DNA of 35,998 nucleotides, taken from assembly GCA_031278475.1 (NCBI GenBank), contig JAITKK010000111.1, positions 1-35,998 of the forward strand, given 5' to 3'. Below are positions 1-6,950 of the stretch, piece after piece. The notes beneath the pieces were generated by a model. That model ran no database searches. It was not told the DNA's origin and was given only the letters and a program-made list of their open reading frames with translations. The DNA is from Deltaproteobacteria bacterium (lineage in GTDB: Bacteria; Desulfobacterota; Desulfarculia; Adiutricales; Adiutricaceae). Within the stretch, counting starts at the first letter, position 1. Each line of letters opens with the position of its first letter. Both the position numbers and the translations under genes were made by a program.

Positions 1-618
1 GTCGAGACCGTGCAATCCGTGGTCGACAAGCCCCTGGCCCTGGACAGCCCGGACCCCAATGCCATCGAGGCGGCCATGAAGGTCCACAAGGGCACCCCCA
101 TGCTCAACTCCATCTCCCTGGAGTCGGAACGCTGGGAGAAGCTGTCCCCGGTCATAGCCAACACGGACATAAAGGTCGTCTCCCTCTGTATGAGCGACGC
201 CGGCATGCCCACCACCGCGGTCGACCGCGTGACTATCGCCGAGAAACTGGTGGAAGGCCTCACCAAGATCAACATCCCCATGGACAACATCTACATAGAT
301 CCCCTGGTCCAGCCCGTGGGCACCGACTACACCTTCGGGATCGAGTTCCTGAAGGCGGTCGCGGCCATCAAGGAGAAGTTCACGGGCCTCCACATCATGT
401 GCGGCCTCTCCAACATCAGCTTCGGGCTCCCCGAGAGGCACTTCCTCAACCGCATCTTCATGGGCCAGGCCATCTTCGCGGGCCTCGACGGCGCCATCAT
501 CGACCCCCTCGACAAGCCCATGATGGGCACCATCGCCGGGGCCATTGCCCTGGTCGGCAAGGACAAGGGCTGCCGTGGCTATCTCAAGGCCTTCCGCGGG
601 GGCCTCGTGAAGGCATAA
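1..618 (+). CDS. Methyltetrahydrofolate methyltransferase, AcsE/MetH pterin-binding family (5' end missing)
   Basis: The frame is open from the first base, so this is the last 205 codons of a longer gene; AcsE-type proteins are about 260-270 residues, so roughly 60 N-terminal residues lie outside the window. Pterin-binding TIM-barrel signatures are visible in order: LALDS near codon 12, PMLNS near codon 35, YIDPLVQP near codon 98 and CGLSNIS near codon 135. In this family the Asp and Asn residues of these motifs bind the pterin ring. The family moves the methyl group of methyl-H4folate to the cobalt of a corrinoid protein; in acetogens and many sulfate reducers that is the corrinoid iron-sulfur protein of the Wood-Ljungdahl pathway. 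A cytoplasmic role in C1 metabolism is therefore likely. The upstream genes that would separate AcsE from a MtrH- or MetH-like role are not visible. A strong terminator follows 30 bases after the stop, so this gene ends its operon. Confidence 0.88.
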   Translation, partial: VETVQSVVDKPLALDSPDPNAIEAAMKVHKGTPMLNSISLESERWEKLSPVIANTDIKVVSLCMSDAGMPTTAVDRVTIAEKLVEGLTKINIPMDNIYIDPLVQPVGTDYTFGIEFLKAVAAIKEKFTGLHIMCGLSNISFGLPERHFLNRIFMGQAIFAGLDGAIIDPLDKPMMGTIAGAIALVGKDKGCRGYLKAFRGGLVKA

Positions 619-647
619 GCGCCCTTCCCTAAACACCCGTTTTCCCC

Positions 648-685
648 AAAGGCCCCGCCGCCCCCAGCGGCGGGGCCTTTCTTAT
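648..685 (+). terminator. Intrinsic terminator after the methyltransferase gene
   Basis: A perfect 14-bp stem (648-661 pairing with 667-680) has a 5-base CCCCA loop. It is GC-rich in the middle and ends in three A:T pairs that run into CTTATTT. It lies 30 bases after the methyltransferase stop and before the NAD kinase gene, separating the two transcripts. Confidence 0.9.
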
Positions 686-812
686 TTGGGGCAATGGCAG
701 GCTCCTGTGCTAAAATCCCTGTGTGCCCGACCCTCCAAGGGCCCCAGCCTTGGGCAAGGCCCCCTAAGCTTCCCCGCCTGCCCGGCTTATCCCCAGACTT
801 GCGAGGCGACAC

Positions 813-1673
813 TTGCCGGAAGTGGTAATAGTCGCGAGGAACATCCCCCGGGCCCTGGAGCTCGCGGGCTGGACCGAGGACTACATCAAGAAGAATTTCG
901 GGAACTTCCAGGTCCGCCTGGACCTTAACCCGCCCCACTCCGAGAGCGTGTCCGAGACAGACGGCCCGCGCCCGGGGCTGGTCATTTCCATAGGCGGGGA
1001 CGGCACCATACTGAGGGCCTCCCGCCGCTGGGGCTTCGACGGCACGCCCATACTGGGCGTAAACATGGGGAACCTCGGCTTCCTCGCCGAGGTGGAGCCA
1101 AAGCGCTTCGAGGACTTGCTGTTTTTGGCGCTTTCCGGGAAAGCCGACCTTGAGGAGAGGTGCTGCCTGGACATAGAGGTCGCAAGGGACGGGGAGCCGC
1201 TCTCCGTTACCCCTGTCTTAAACGACGCGGTCATCAACAAGGGGGCCCTTGCCCGGATCCTTAACCTCAAGCTCAGGGTGGACGGCTCTTCCTCCTGGTG
1301 CTACAGGGCGGACGGGGTCATAATCAGCACCACCACAGGCTCGACGGCGTACAACCTCTCTGCCGGGGGGCCAGTGCTGCATCCCACCCTTCCTGCCTTC
1401 GTGGTAACGCCCATCTGCCCCTTCACCCTCTCCAGCAGACCGCTGGTGCTGCCCCTGTCCTCGACCATAGAGGTCTGCATAGAGCCCAACACCCCGTCGG
1501 TGTACCTGACCACGGACGGCCAGAGGGCCCGCCCCCTGGTGGAAGGGGACCGGGTGACGGCCAGGGTGTCCCGCTCGGTCGTGCGCCTGGTCAAGAACCC
1601 GCACAGGGCCTACCTGGACACCCTGCAGCTTAAGCTCGGGCTGTTCCAGAGGCACGGGCCGGAGGGGACATAG
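813..1673 (+). CDS. nadK: NAD kinase
   Basis: A 286-residue protein of normal length for bacterial NAD kinase, which phosphorylates NAD to NADP in the cytoplasm. Diagnostic motifs are present: GGDGT at residues 61-65 (nucleotide binding and catalysis), a conserved ND pair at 137-138, and TTTGSTAY at 173-180 followed by NLSAGGP. The C-terminal beta-sandwich region (TTDGQ, about residue 225 on) is also typical. The start chosen is TTG at 813, the first start that keeps the N-terminal strand PEVVIVARN; a weak GAGGCG lies just upstream. The preceding terminator makes it the head of its own unit, although no clear promoter could be assigned between 686 and 812. The next gene is convergent, so it appears to be monocistronic. 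Confidence 0.95.
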   Translation: MPEVVIVARNIPRALELAGWTEDYIKKNFGNFQVRLDLNPPHSESVSETDGPRPGLVISIGGDGTILRASRRWGFDGTPILGVNMGNLGFLAEVEPKRFEDLLFLALSGKADLEERCCLDIEVARDGEPLSVTPVLNDAVINKGALARILNLKLRVDGSSSWCYRADGVIISTTTGSTAYNLSAGGPVLHPTLPAFVVTPICPFTLSSRPLVLPLSSTIEVCIEPNTPSVYLTTDGQRARPLVEGDRVTARVSRSVVRLVKNPHRAYLDTLQLKLGLFQRHGPEGT

Positions 1674-1740
1674 CCGAAAATCAAGGTGTTATTTTAAATA
1701 TTTGGGGCGATGTTGGGAGTTGGGCTTTTGGCGTGCTTTT

Positions 1741-1822
1741 AGGGCTTATTGGGGGATTTTTGAAGATTGCGGCGAGTTTTTAGGGCTTTCTGGGGGATTT
1801 TGGAAGATTGCGGCGTGCTTTG
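1741..1822. repeat. Two tandem copies of a 41-bp unit
   Basis: Copy 1 is 1741-1781 and copy 2 is 1782-1822; both begin AGGGCTT and share GGGGGATTTT and GAAGATTGCGGCG blocks, with a few mismatches. They fill the space between the convergent NAD kinase gene and the rod-protein gene. No gene or canonical terminator is seen in 1674-1833. Confidence 0.8.
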
Positions 1823-1833
1823 GGCGGAACCAA

Positions 1834-2226
1834 CTAGACCTTCATGTCTATGACGGTCCCTAGCATGCTGTCGACGGTGGGTATTATCTTGGCGTTGGCC
1901 TGGTAGCCGCGGCTCGTGACTATCAGGTTCACCATCTCGGTCGCGACGTCGGTGTTGGAGCCTTCCACGAAGCCCTCCGGCACCCAGGCCGGGGTCGCGG
2001 GATCCCTGGGGAGCCCTTGGACCGGGATGAGCGGGCCCGTAGGCCCGAGGCCCGTCTGCACCTGGGCCTGCACCCCGGAATAGCGGGGGAGATCCATGTA
2101 GGTGGTCCTACCGGCCTTGAAACCGTCCGTGAGCACGTTAGCGAGGTTGTGGGCGCTTACCTGGGTGCCCACCCCGAAGGCGTTGAGGGCGGTTACCGGC
2201 GGGTAGAGCGCAGAGTTCAACGACAT
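1834..2226 (-). CDS. Small flagellar basal-body rod-type protein (FlgC/FlgG-like ends)
   Basis: A 130-residue protein. Its N-terminus (residues 10-36, with VSAHNLANVLTDGFKAGR) matches the rod-protein signature usually written ANNLAN.NT.GFK. Its C-terminus (DVATEMVNLIVTSRGYQANAK, then a heptad-like helix ending in IDMKV) matches the common FlgC/FlgG/FlgE C-terminal helix. Rod, hook and hook-associated proteins pair these two helices as a coiled coil in the axial structure. The middle is short, as in FlgC. The start at 2226 is fixed by a perfect AAAGGAGGTG ribosome site eight bases upstream; the frame extends further 5' but without such a site. No other flagellar structural gene is in the window; csrA and fliW are transcribed away from it. 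It may be a true FlgC-like rod subunit or one of the stand-alone rod-like proteins of unknown role. Confidence 0.8.
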   Translation of the reverse strand: MSLNSALYPPVTALNAFGVGTQVSAHNLANVLTDGFKAGRTTYMDLPRYSGVQAQVQTGLGPTGPLIPVQGLPRDPATPAWVPEGFVEGSNTDVATEMVNLIVTSRGYQANAKIIPTVDSMLGTVIDMKV

Positions 2227-2361
2227 GTTGGGCACCTCCTTTCGGGAAAAGGCCCGGCTAATAATGGATTGGGGCCAAAAAGCCCATCCCACGGGCAAGG
2301 GCCCGCCAAGGAAAGGGCCCAAGGAAAGGGCCCATGGGTGGGGCCATCTCCCTTAAGCCAC

Positions 2362-2370
2362 ATTATAGCA
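2362..2370 (-). promoter_or_regulatory. Extended -10 promoter candidate for the rod-protein gene
   Basis: On the minus strand the sequence reads TGCTATAAT, a perfect extended -10 element (TG-N-TATAAT), about 135 bases before the ATG at 2226. The -35 position is poor (TGGTGT), which is usual for extended -10 promoters. It lies back to back with the csrA promoter candidate. Confidence 0.45.
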
Positions 2371-2489
2371 GCTAATTTCGGTGGACACCAGTGGTATTTA
2401 ATTTTGCGAAAGAACGAAAAATTGCCGCAAACAATGCCTAAAAAAACGCAAGGATTTCCCAACTCCGTAAAAGCTATTGAAATTACTGC

Positions 2490-2518
2490 TTGTTTCCAAT
2501 AATTATACAGAGTATAAT
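2490..2518 (+). promoter_or_regulatory. Sigma-70-type promoter candidate for csrA-fliW-xerC
   Basis: TTGTTT at 2490-2495 and a perfect TATAAT at 2513-2518 are separated by 17 bases, inside an AT-rich patch of otherwise GC-rich DNA. The predicted start lies near 2525, giving a leader of about 120 bases before csrA. No sigma-28 or sigma-54 flagellar promoter was recognised here. Confidence 0.5.
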
Positions 2519-2646
2519 ATAATTTTGTTACTTGAAACGGATTCGCGCCAGGAAGGCCCAGGACGGCCTGCGGGGCGCACCGGGCGGACCCTCTTGGGGC
2601 CGCAACCGTTCAGGCCCGTTGGCACACGGACAAGGAAGTTTGAAAA

Positions 2647-2883
2647 GTGCTGATACTCACCAGAAAAATCGGCGAGACCGTAACCATTGGGGACGACATA
2701 AGGGTGCAGGTGGTCGACGTGAAGGGCCACCAGGTGCGCCTGGGGATTAGCGCCCCGGCCGAGTGCGCGGTCCACCGCGAGGAGATCTTCCTGCGCATCC
2801 AGGAGCAGAACCTCCAGTCGCTCGCGACCCAGACCGACGATCTCCTGACGGCGGCCAAGCTCTGGCCCAAAAAAGATTCCTGA
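2647..2883 (+). CDS. csrA: Carbon storage regulator CsrA
   Basis: A 78-residue protein that begins [19 protein letters not shown] and continues through VRLGISAP to VHREEIF, the standard CsrA fold of five short strands with the RNA-binding Arg in the last strand. CsrA dimers bind GGA motifs in mRNA leaders and block or stabilise translation; in species that also have FliW, CsrA controls flagellin synthesis. The start is GTG at 2647 with AAGGAAG nine bases upstream. The C-terminal tail (about residues 56-78) is longer than in E. coli CsrA, as is common in FliW-containing bacteria, where this extension helps FliW binding. fliW follows after a 102-base spacer with two hairpins. Confidence 0.97.
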   Translation: MLILTRKIGETVTIGDDIRVQVVDVKGHQVRLGISAPAECAVHREEIFLRIQEQNLQSLATQTDDLLTAAKLWPKKDS

Positions 2884-2912
2884 AAGGGCAACACACCCGG
2901 AAGGTCCCCTAA

Positions 2913-2973
2913 GGGCCGCCCTTGGCGGCCCCAGAACAGGAGCCCCCGCCAGGCAGTGCCTGCCTGGCGGGGG
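2913..2973 (+). promoter_or_regulatory. Two consecutive hairpins in the csrA-fliW spacer
   Basis: Hairpin 1: 8-bp perfect stem, 2913-2920 with 2924-2931, loop CTT. Hairpin 2: 13-bp perfect stem, 2943-2955 with 2961-2973, loop GTGCC. Neither is followed by a T run, so they are not standard terminators. The second ends 12 bases before the fliW ATG, so it borders the region where the fliW ribosome site must lie, and GGGGGA follows directly. A role in translational control or mRNA processing of fliW is an inference. Confidence 0.6.
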
Positions 2974-2985
2974 GATTGCAGGCAG

Positions 2986-3405
2986 ATGAGGATAGACACC
3001 AAAAGATTCGGCGGGTTGGACGTAAGCCCGGACTCCGTCATCACGGTCTTGGGGGGGATCATCGGCTTTCCCGACCTCACCCGCTACGTGCTCATCCAGA
3101 GGGCCAACGACAAGCCATTCTACTGGCTCCAGTGCCTTGACGACCCCACCTTGGCCCTGGTCCTCATCGACCCGGTGCTGTTCAAGGAGGACTACGCCCC
3201 GGCCCTTCCCCAGGGGATAGCCCAGGAGCTGGGCGAGGGGGACCTAAGCCTCTTTGCCATAGTAACCATCCCCCCTGGGAAACCCCAGGAGATGACCGCG
3301 AACCTTCTGGGCCCCTTGGCCCTTAACCCGCTCACCCGCAAGGCCAGGCAGCTGGTCCTGGACGACAGGTTCCACGACCACCGCCACCCCATCATCCAGC
3401 CCTGA
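2986..3405 (+). CDS. fliW: Flagellar assembly factor FliW
   Basis: A 139-residue protein beginning MRIDTKRFGGLDV, then IIGFPDL and YVLIQ, with the mid-protein PFYWLQCLDDPTLALVLIDP stretch typical of FliW, and ending in a region with LFAIVTIPPG and TANLLGPLALN. FliW binds CsrA allosterically and also binds flagellin, so free flagellin releases CsrA; this is the CsrA-FliW partner switch. The frame is open ten codons further upstream, but ATG 2986 matches the family start. The ribosome site is weak and next to a strong hairpin. The stop lies three bases before the xerC start, so the two are probably translationally coupled. Confidence 0.95.
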   Translation: MRIDTKRFGGLDVSPDSVITVLGGIIGFPDLTRYVLIQRANDKPFYWLQCLDDPTLALVLIDPVLFKEDYAPALPQGIAQELGEGDLSLFAIVTIPPGKPQEMTANLLGPLALNPLTRKARQLVLDDRFHDHRHPIIQP

Positions 3406-3408
3406 GCC

Positions 3409-4476
3409 ATGCCAGGGCCCCGCGACAAAGGGCAAGTCCCGTCCGCCGCGTCCAGGCTTGTCCTGGACTTCCTGGACTACCAGGGGGCGGCCAAAAACCG
3501 CAGCCCGCACACCCTCGCGGCCTACGGCCGCGACCTTACCGGCTTTTCGTCCTTCCTCCTCACAGAGAGGGGAAAGGAGCCCCTCCTTGCGACCAAGCAC
3601 GACATAAGGGCCTACGTCTTCAAGCTAAGGGAGGGCCTGGACAACGTCTCCATCGCGAGGGCGCTCTCCGCCATAAACTCCTTCTACCGCTGGCTCATCC
3701 GGGAGGGGCGGCTGGACAGCAACCCCGCCCTGTCGGTGAAGGCCCCGAAACTCCCCAAGAAAAACCCGCGCTTTTTGTCCCAGCGCGAGGCCGAGTCCCT
3801 GCTTGGCCCAATCCCAGGCCCAATCCCAGGGCCCGAAGACGGGCCCCCTCGGAAAGGCCGCATCGCAAAAAATAGCGGCCCCGCAAAAGAGCCAGGGCCC
3901 ATCGGGCCCCCCCAAAGGCATGAGGCGAGGGATCAGGCCATGCTGGAGCTTTTGTACTCCACGGGCATGAGGGTGGGGGAACTCGCGGCCCTGGACTTGG
4001 ACGACCTTGATTTCCGGGAAGGATCGGCAAGGGTCCGCAAGGGCAAGGGCCAGAAGGACCGCCTTGTCCCCGTGGGGGAGCCTGCCCTGGACGCGTTGGG
4101 CCTGTGGCTCAAGGCGAGGGAGGGCTACCTTAAGGGGGGCGCAAGTTCCGTTGCCCTCTTCCTGGGGCGAAGGGGCGGCCGCATCCAGGACAGGGAGGCC
4201 CGCAGGGCGCTTTCCAAGAGGCTGGGAGCGAAGGGGCTTGACAGCTGTTACTCCCCCCACAGCCTGCGCCACAGCTTCGCGAGCCACATGCTGGAGAACG
4301 GGGCGGATCTTAAGGCCATCCAGGAGATGCTGGGCCACGCCTCGCTATCCTCCACCCAGCGCTACACCCACCTCGATCTCAGGGCGCTGCGCAAGGCCTA
4401 CCAGGCCCATCCCAGGGCCACCCTCCCCGAGGGGGAGGATGGGGGCCCAGGGGATCCCCAGGGCGAGGGGCCTTGA
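3409..4476 (+). CDS. xerC: Tyrosine recombinase XerC/XerD family, with Pro-rich insertion
   Basis: A 355-residue site-specific recombinase. An N-terminal SAM-like core-binding domain (about 15-115, with SPHTLAAYGRDL and SAINSFYRWL) is followed by the catalytic domain. The catalytic set is complete: R188 (TGMRVGEL), K213 (KGKGQKDR), H284 and R287 (HSLRHSF), H310 (LGHASL) and nucleophile Y319 (RYTH), with the H-to-Y spacing of nine residues seen in XerD. Such enzymes resolve chromosome dimers at dif; position next to hslV-hslU argues for a housekeeping Xer rather than a phage integrase. XerC/D are about 300 residues; the excess is a 30-odd-residue Gly/Pro-rich insertion (about 133-168, GPIPGPIPGPEDGPP) between the two domains and a Gly-rich tail. 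The gene starts three bases after fliW stops. Whether it is XerC or XerD cannot be settled without phylogeny. Confidence 0.92.
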   Translation: MPGPRDKGQVPSAASRLVLDFLDYQGAAKNRSPHTLAAYGRDLTGFSSFLLTERGKEPLLATKHDIRAYVFKLREGLDNVSIARALSAINSFYRWLIREGRLDSNPALSVKAPKLPKKNPRFLSQREAESLLGPIPGPIPGPEDGPPRKGRIAKNSGPAKEPGPIGPPQRHEARDQAMLELLYSTGMRVGELAALDLDDLDFREGSARVRKGKGQKDRLVPVGEPALDALGLWLKAREGYLKGGASSVALFLGRRGGRIQDREARRALSKRLGAKGLDSCYSPHSLRHSFASHMLENGADLKAIQEMLGHASLSSTQRYTHLDLRALRKAYQAHPRATLPEGEDGGPGDPQGEGP

Positions 4477-4554
4477 CGAAGATCGCCTTTCCTAGGCCCT
4501 TTTGGAAAATACCTGTTTCAGGGCAGGGCGTTTTCTGCTAAAGTAACTTTTCCC

Positions 4555-4592
4555 CCAACGGGGGCGCCCCCAAGGAGGGGCGCCCCCGTTGG
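4555..4592. repeat. Perfect 16-bp inverted repeat downstream of xerC
   Basis: Arms 4555-4570 and 4577-4592 are exact reverse complements separated by CAAGGA. The RNA hairpin would be very stable, but no T run follows on either strand. It may still end or stabilise the csrA-fliW-xerC transcript. It lies in the 443-base gap 4477-4919, which also holds an AT-rich block near 4725-4795 that probably contains the hslV promoter (no convincing -35/-10 pair could be fixed). Confidence 0.75.
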
Positions 4593-4833
4593 CCATCCCC
4601 CCAAGGGATGCCTCCCCGATGGCCGGGCTATCGCCTGCCAAGGCGGGGGCAAGGGCAAAAGCCTTGGGGCCTGGGGCGGGGCCTTGGCCCTCGGGCTCGG
4701 CCAGGGAGCCATAATCCAAGGCATAAACAAAGATTATAATTTTAGCAAGTCAATAACATTTTCCCGCAAAACAGCTAATTTTGCATAATTATGGCCTTTG
4801 TCCCTGGCCCGGTTCATCGGGCCCCAGGCAATG

Positions 4834-4875
4834 CCCAATAAGGCCCCAGCAAGGCCCAAGAAGTCCCAACAAGGC
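4834..4875. repeat. Degenerate 10-11-bp tandem array upstream of hslV
   Basis: Four successive units of CCCAATAAGGC, CCCAGCAAGGC and CCAAC/GAAG-type 10-mers occupy 4834-4875, just before the hslV start. No gene is seen in this stretch. Confidence 0.6.
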
Positions 4876-4919
4876 CAAACGATCCAAGGGACCCAATGCC
4901 CGGACTCCCGGAGGTGCGC

Positions 4920-5486
4920 ATGAGAAAAACAAGGCCCGGCGAGGCCCACAGGGGCACGACCATCATCATGGTGCGCCACCAGGGCAAGGTGGCGGTAGCC
5001 GGCGACGGCCAGGTGAGCCAGGGCCCCGCCATAATCAAGCACACGGCAAAGAAGATAAAGCGGCTCCACAACGACAAGATAATCTGCGGGATAGCCGGGG
5101 CCACGGCCGACGCCCTCGCGATACTTGACAAGCTGGAAGAGGAGCTGAACCAATACGGCGGGAACTTCACCAGGGCCGCGGTGGAGCTAACCAAGAAATG
5201 GCGCACCGATCGGGGCCTGCGCCACCTTGAGGCGGTGCTCTTGGCTGCCGACAAGGAAAAATGCCTGATGATATCGGGGCTTGGTGACGTATTGGAGCCG
5301 GACGACAACATACTCGCGACAGGCGCCGGCGGCTACTACGCATTGGCCGCCGCGAGGGCCCTCATCAAGCACGCGCCCACGCTCTCGGCGGAGGCCATCT
5401 GCCGGGAGGCGCTTGCCATTGCCTCAAAGATCTGCATCTACACCAACGACACGGTGGTGGTCGAGACCCTCGACTCCGAGGGCTGA
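4920..5486 (+). CDS. hslV: ATP-dependent protease proteolytic subunit HslV (ClpQ)
   Basis: A 188-residue threonine protease of the proteasome-like HslUV machine. HslV dodecamers cut unfolded substrates threaded by HslU. The catalytic threonine follows a short propeptide: residues 10-14 are HRGTT, so the mature enzyme should begin at T13. VAVAGDGQVS, KKIKRLHNDKI, WRTDRGLRHLEA and GAGGYYALAAARAL match the family throughout. The start is ATG 4920, fixed by GGAGGTG at 4910-4916; an in-frame ATG at 4896 would add eight residues to the propeptide and has only AAGGG upstream. hslU follows after 69 bases. E. coli HslV removes only Met; a 12-residue propeptide is longer than that but has parallels in other phyla. 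Confidence 0.96.
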   Translation: MRKTRPGEAHRGTTIIMVRHQGKVAVAGDGQVSQGPAIIKHTAKKIKRLHNDKIICGIAGATADALAILDKLEEELNQYGGNFTRAAVELTKKWRTDRGLRHLEAVLLAADKEKCLMISGLGDVLEPDDNILATGAGGYYALAAARALIKHAPTLSAEAICREALAIASKICIYTNDTVVVETLDSEG

Positions 5487-5555
5487 ACTTACCGGTCAAC
5501 CCGGCCCCGGCATGGGGCCGGAAGCACTCAAAGGATTCACGCAGGCGAAAGACAG

Positions 5556-6938
5556 ATGCCCAACATCGCTAAAGAAATCGTTTCCAAGCCAAATGCCGAG
5601 CTCAACCTCACCCCCCGCCAGATAGTCACCGAACTGGACAAGTACATAATTGGCCAGGGCGAGGCCAAGAGGGCGGTCGCGATCGCTCTCAGAAACCGCT
5701 GGAGGCGCCTGATCGCCCCGGAGCACATGAGGGAAGAGATAGCCCCCCGCAACATAATAATGATAGGGCCCACGGGCGTGGGCAAGACCGAGATAGCGAG
5801 AAGGCTCGCAAGGCTCACCAAGTCGCCCTTCATCAAGGTGGAGGCCTCCAAGTACACCGAGGTGGGCTACGTGGGCAGGGACGTGGAGTCCATGATAAGG
5901 GAGCTCATGGACCTGGCCGTGGGCATGGTCTCCCAGGAGGAAAAGGAGAAGATGGCGTCGAAGGCCGTGGGGCTGGCGGAGGAGCGCATCCTCGACATGC
6001 TGCTCCCGGGGAGGTCCGAAAGGTCCCGCCAGCACTCCGAGACCGGGCACGCCCCTGGCACCACCCGCTCCAAACTGAGGAAGCTCCTAAAGGACGGCCG
6101 CCTGGAGGAAAGGGAGGTCCCTCTCGAGGTCGAGCAGTCCGTGTCCACGTCCATGACAAGGATATTCACGACCGTGGGCCTGGACGAGATGGAAAAGAAC
6201 CTCTCGGACGCCATGAGCCAGCTCTTCCCCAAGAAGAGCCACAAGCGCATGGTAAAGGTCAAGGAGGCTCGGGAGATCCTCATCCAGGAGGAGGCCAACC
6301 GCCTGGTGGACATGGACAAGGTGGTGGCCGAGGCGAAGCTCAGGGTGGAGCAGCACGGGCTGGTATTCATAGACGAGATAGACAAGGTGGCCGGAAGGGA
6401 GCACAAGGGCGGCCCGGATGTGAGCCGCGAGGGCGTGCAGCGGGATCTTTTGCCCTTGGTGGAGGGGACTACCGTCCCCACCAAGCACGGGCCCGTAAAG
6501 ACGGACCATATCCTCTTCATAGCGGCCGGGGCATTCCATGTCACCAAGCCGAGCGATCTCATCCCCGAGCTCCAGGGCCGCTTCCCCATCAGGGTGGAGC
6601 TTAACTCCCTGAACAAGGAAGACTTCGTGAGGATACTCACGGAACCCCAGAACGCCCTCATCATCCAGTACCAGACCCTTTTGGGCACCGAGGATGTCCT
6701 CCTGGAGTTCACCCCGGACGCGGTGGAGGAGCTGGCGAGGATGGCCTGCGAGGTAAACGACAAGCAGGAAAACATAGGGGCCAGGAGGCTCTCCACCATC
6801 ATGGAGAAGCTCCTGGACGAGATAAGCTTCTCGGCCCCGGAGATCGCCCCCACCAAGATAATCATAAACGAGGGCTACGTGCGCGAGAGGCTCGCGGGCG
6901 TGGTGGGGGACATCGATCTCACCCGCTACATTCTCTAG
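5556..6938 (+). CDS. hslU: ATP-dependent protease ATPase subunit HslU (ClpY)
   Basis: A 460-residue AAA+ unfoldase, the partner of HslV. Seen in order: an N-terminal [17 protein letters not shown] helix, Walker A GPTGVGKT at 71-78, the substrate-gripping pore loop GYVGRD at 104-109, the I-domain insertion (about 111-240, charged and helical), Walker B LVFIDEID at 269-276, a sensor/arginine-finger region around GRFPIRVEL, and the C-terminal LTRYIL tail that docks into HslV and opens it. Length is normal. The ribosome site is modest (GCAGGCGAAAG). The stop is followed 12 bases later by argB, so the two are likely cotranscribed. Confidence 0.98.
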   Translation: MPNIAKEIVSKPNAELNLTPRQIVTELDKYIIGQGEAKRAVAIALRNRWRRLIAPEHMREEIAPRNIIMIGPTGVGKTEIARRLARLTKSPFIKVEASKYTEVGYVGRDVESMIRELMDLAVGMVSQEEKEKMASKAVGLAEERILDMLLPGRSERSRQHSETGHAPGTTRSKLRKLLKDGRLEEREVPLEVEQSVSTSMTRIFTTVGLDEMEKNLSDAMSQLFPKKSHKRMVKVKEAREILIQEEANRLVDMDKVVAEAKLRVEQHGLVFIDEIDKVAGREHKGGPDVSREGVQRDLLPLVEGTTVPTKHGPVKTDHILFIAAGAFHVTKPSDLIPELQGRFPIRVELNSLNKEDFVRILTEPQNALIIQYQTLLGTEDVLLEFTPDAVEELARMACEVNDKQENIGARRLSTIMEKLLDEISFSAPEIAPTKIIINEGYVRERLAGVVGDIDLTRYIL

Positions 6939-6950
6939 GCAACAACCCCC

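Noticed and set aside
3409-4476. xerC considered as an island integrase for the giant gene
   Set aside because: It is 19 kb away, GC-rich like the backbone, and in a housekeeping context with fliW and hslV.
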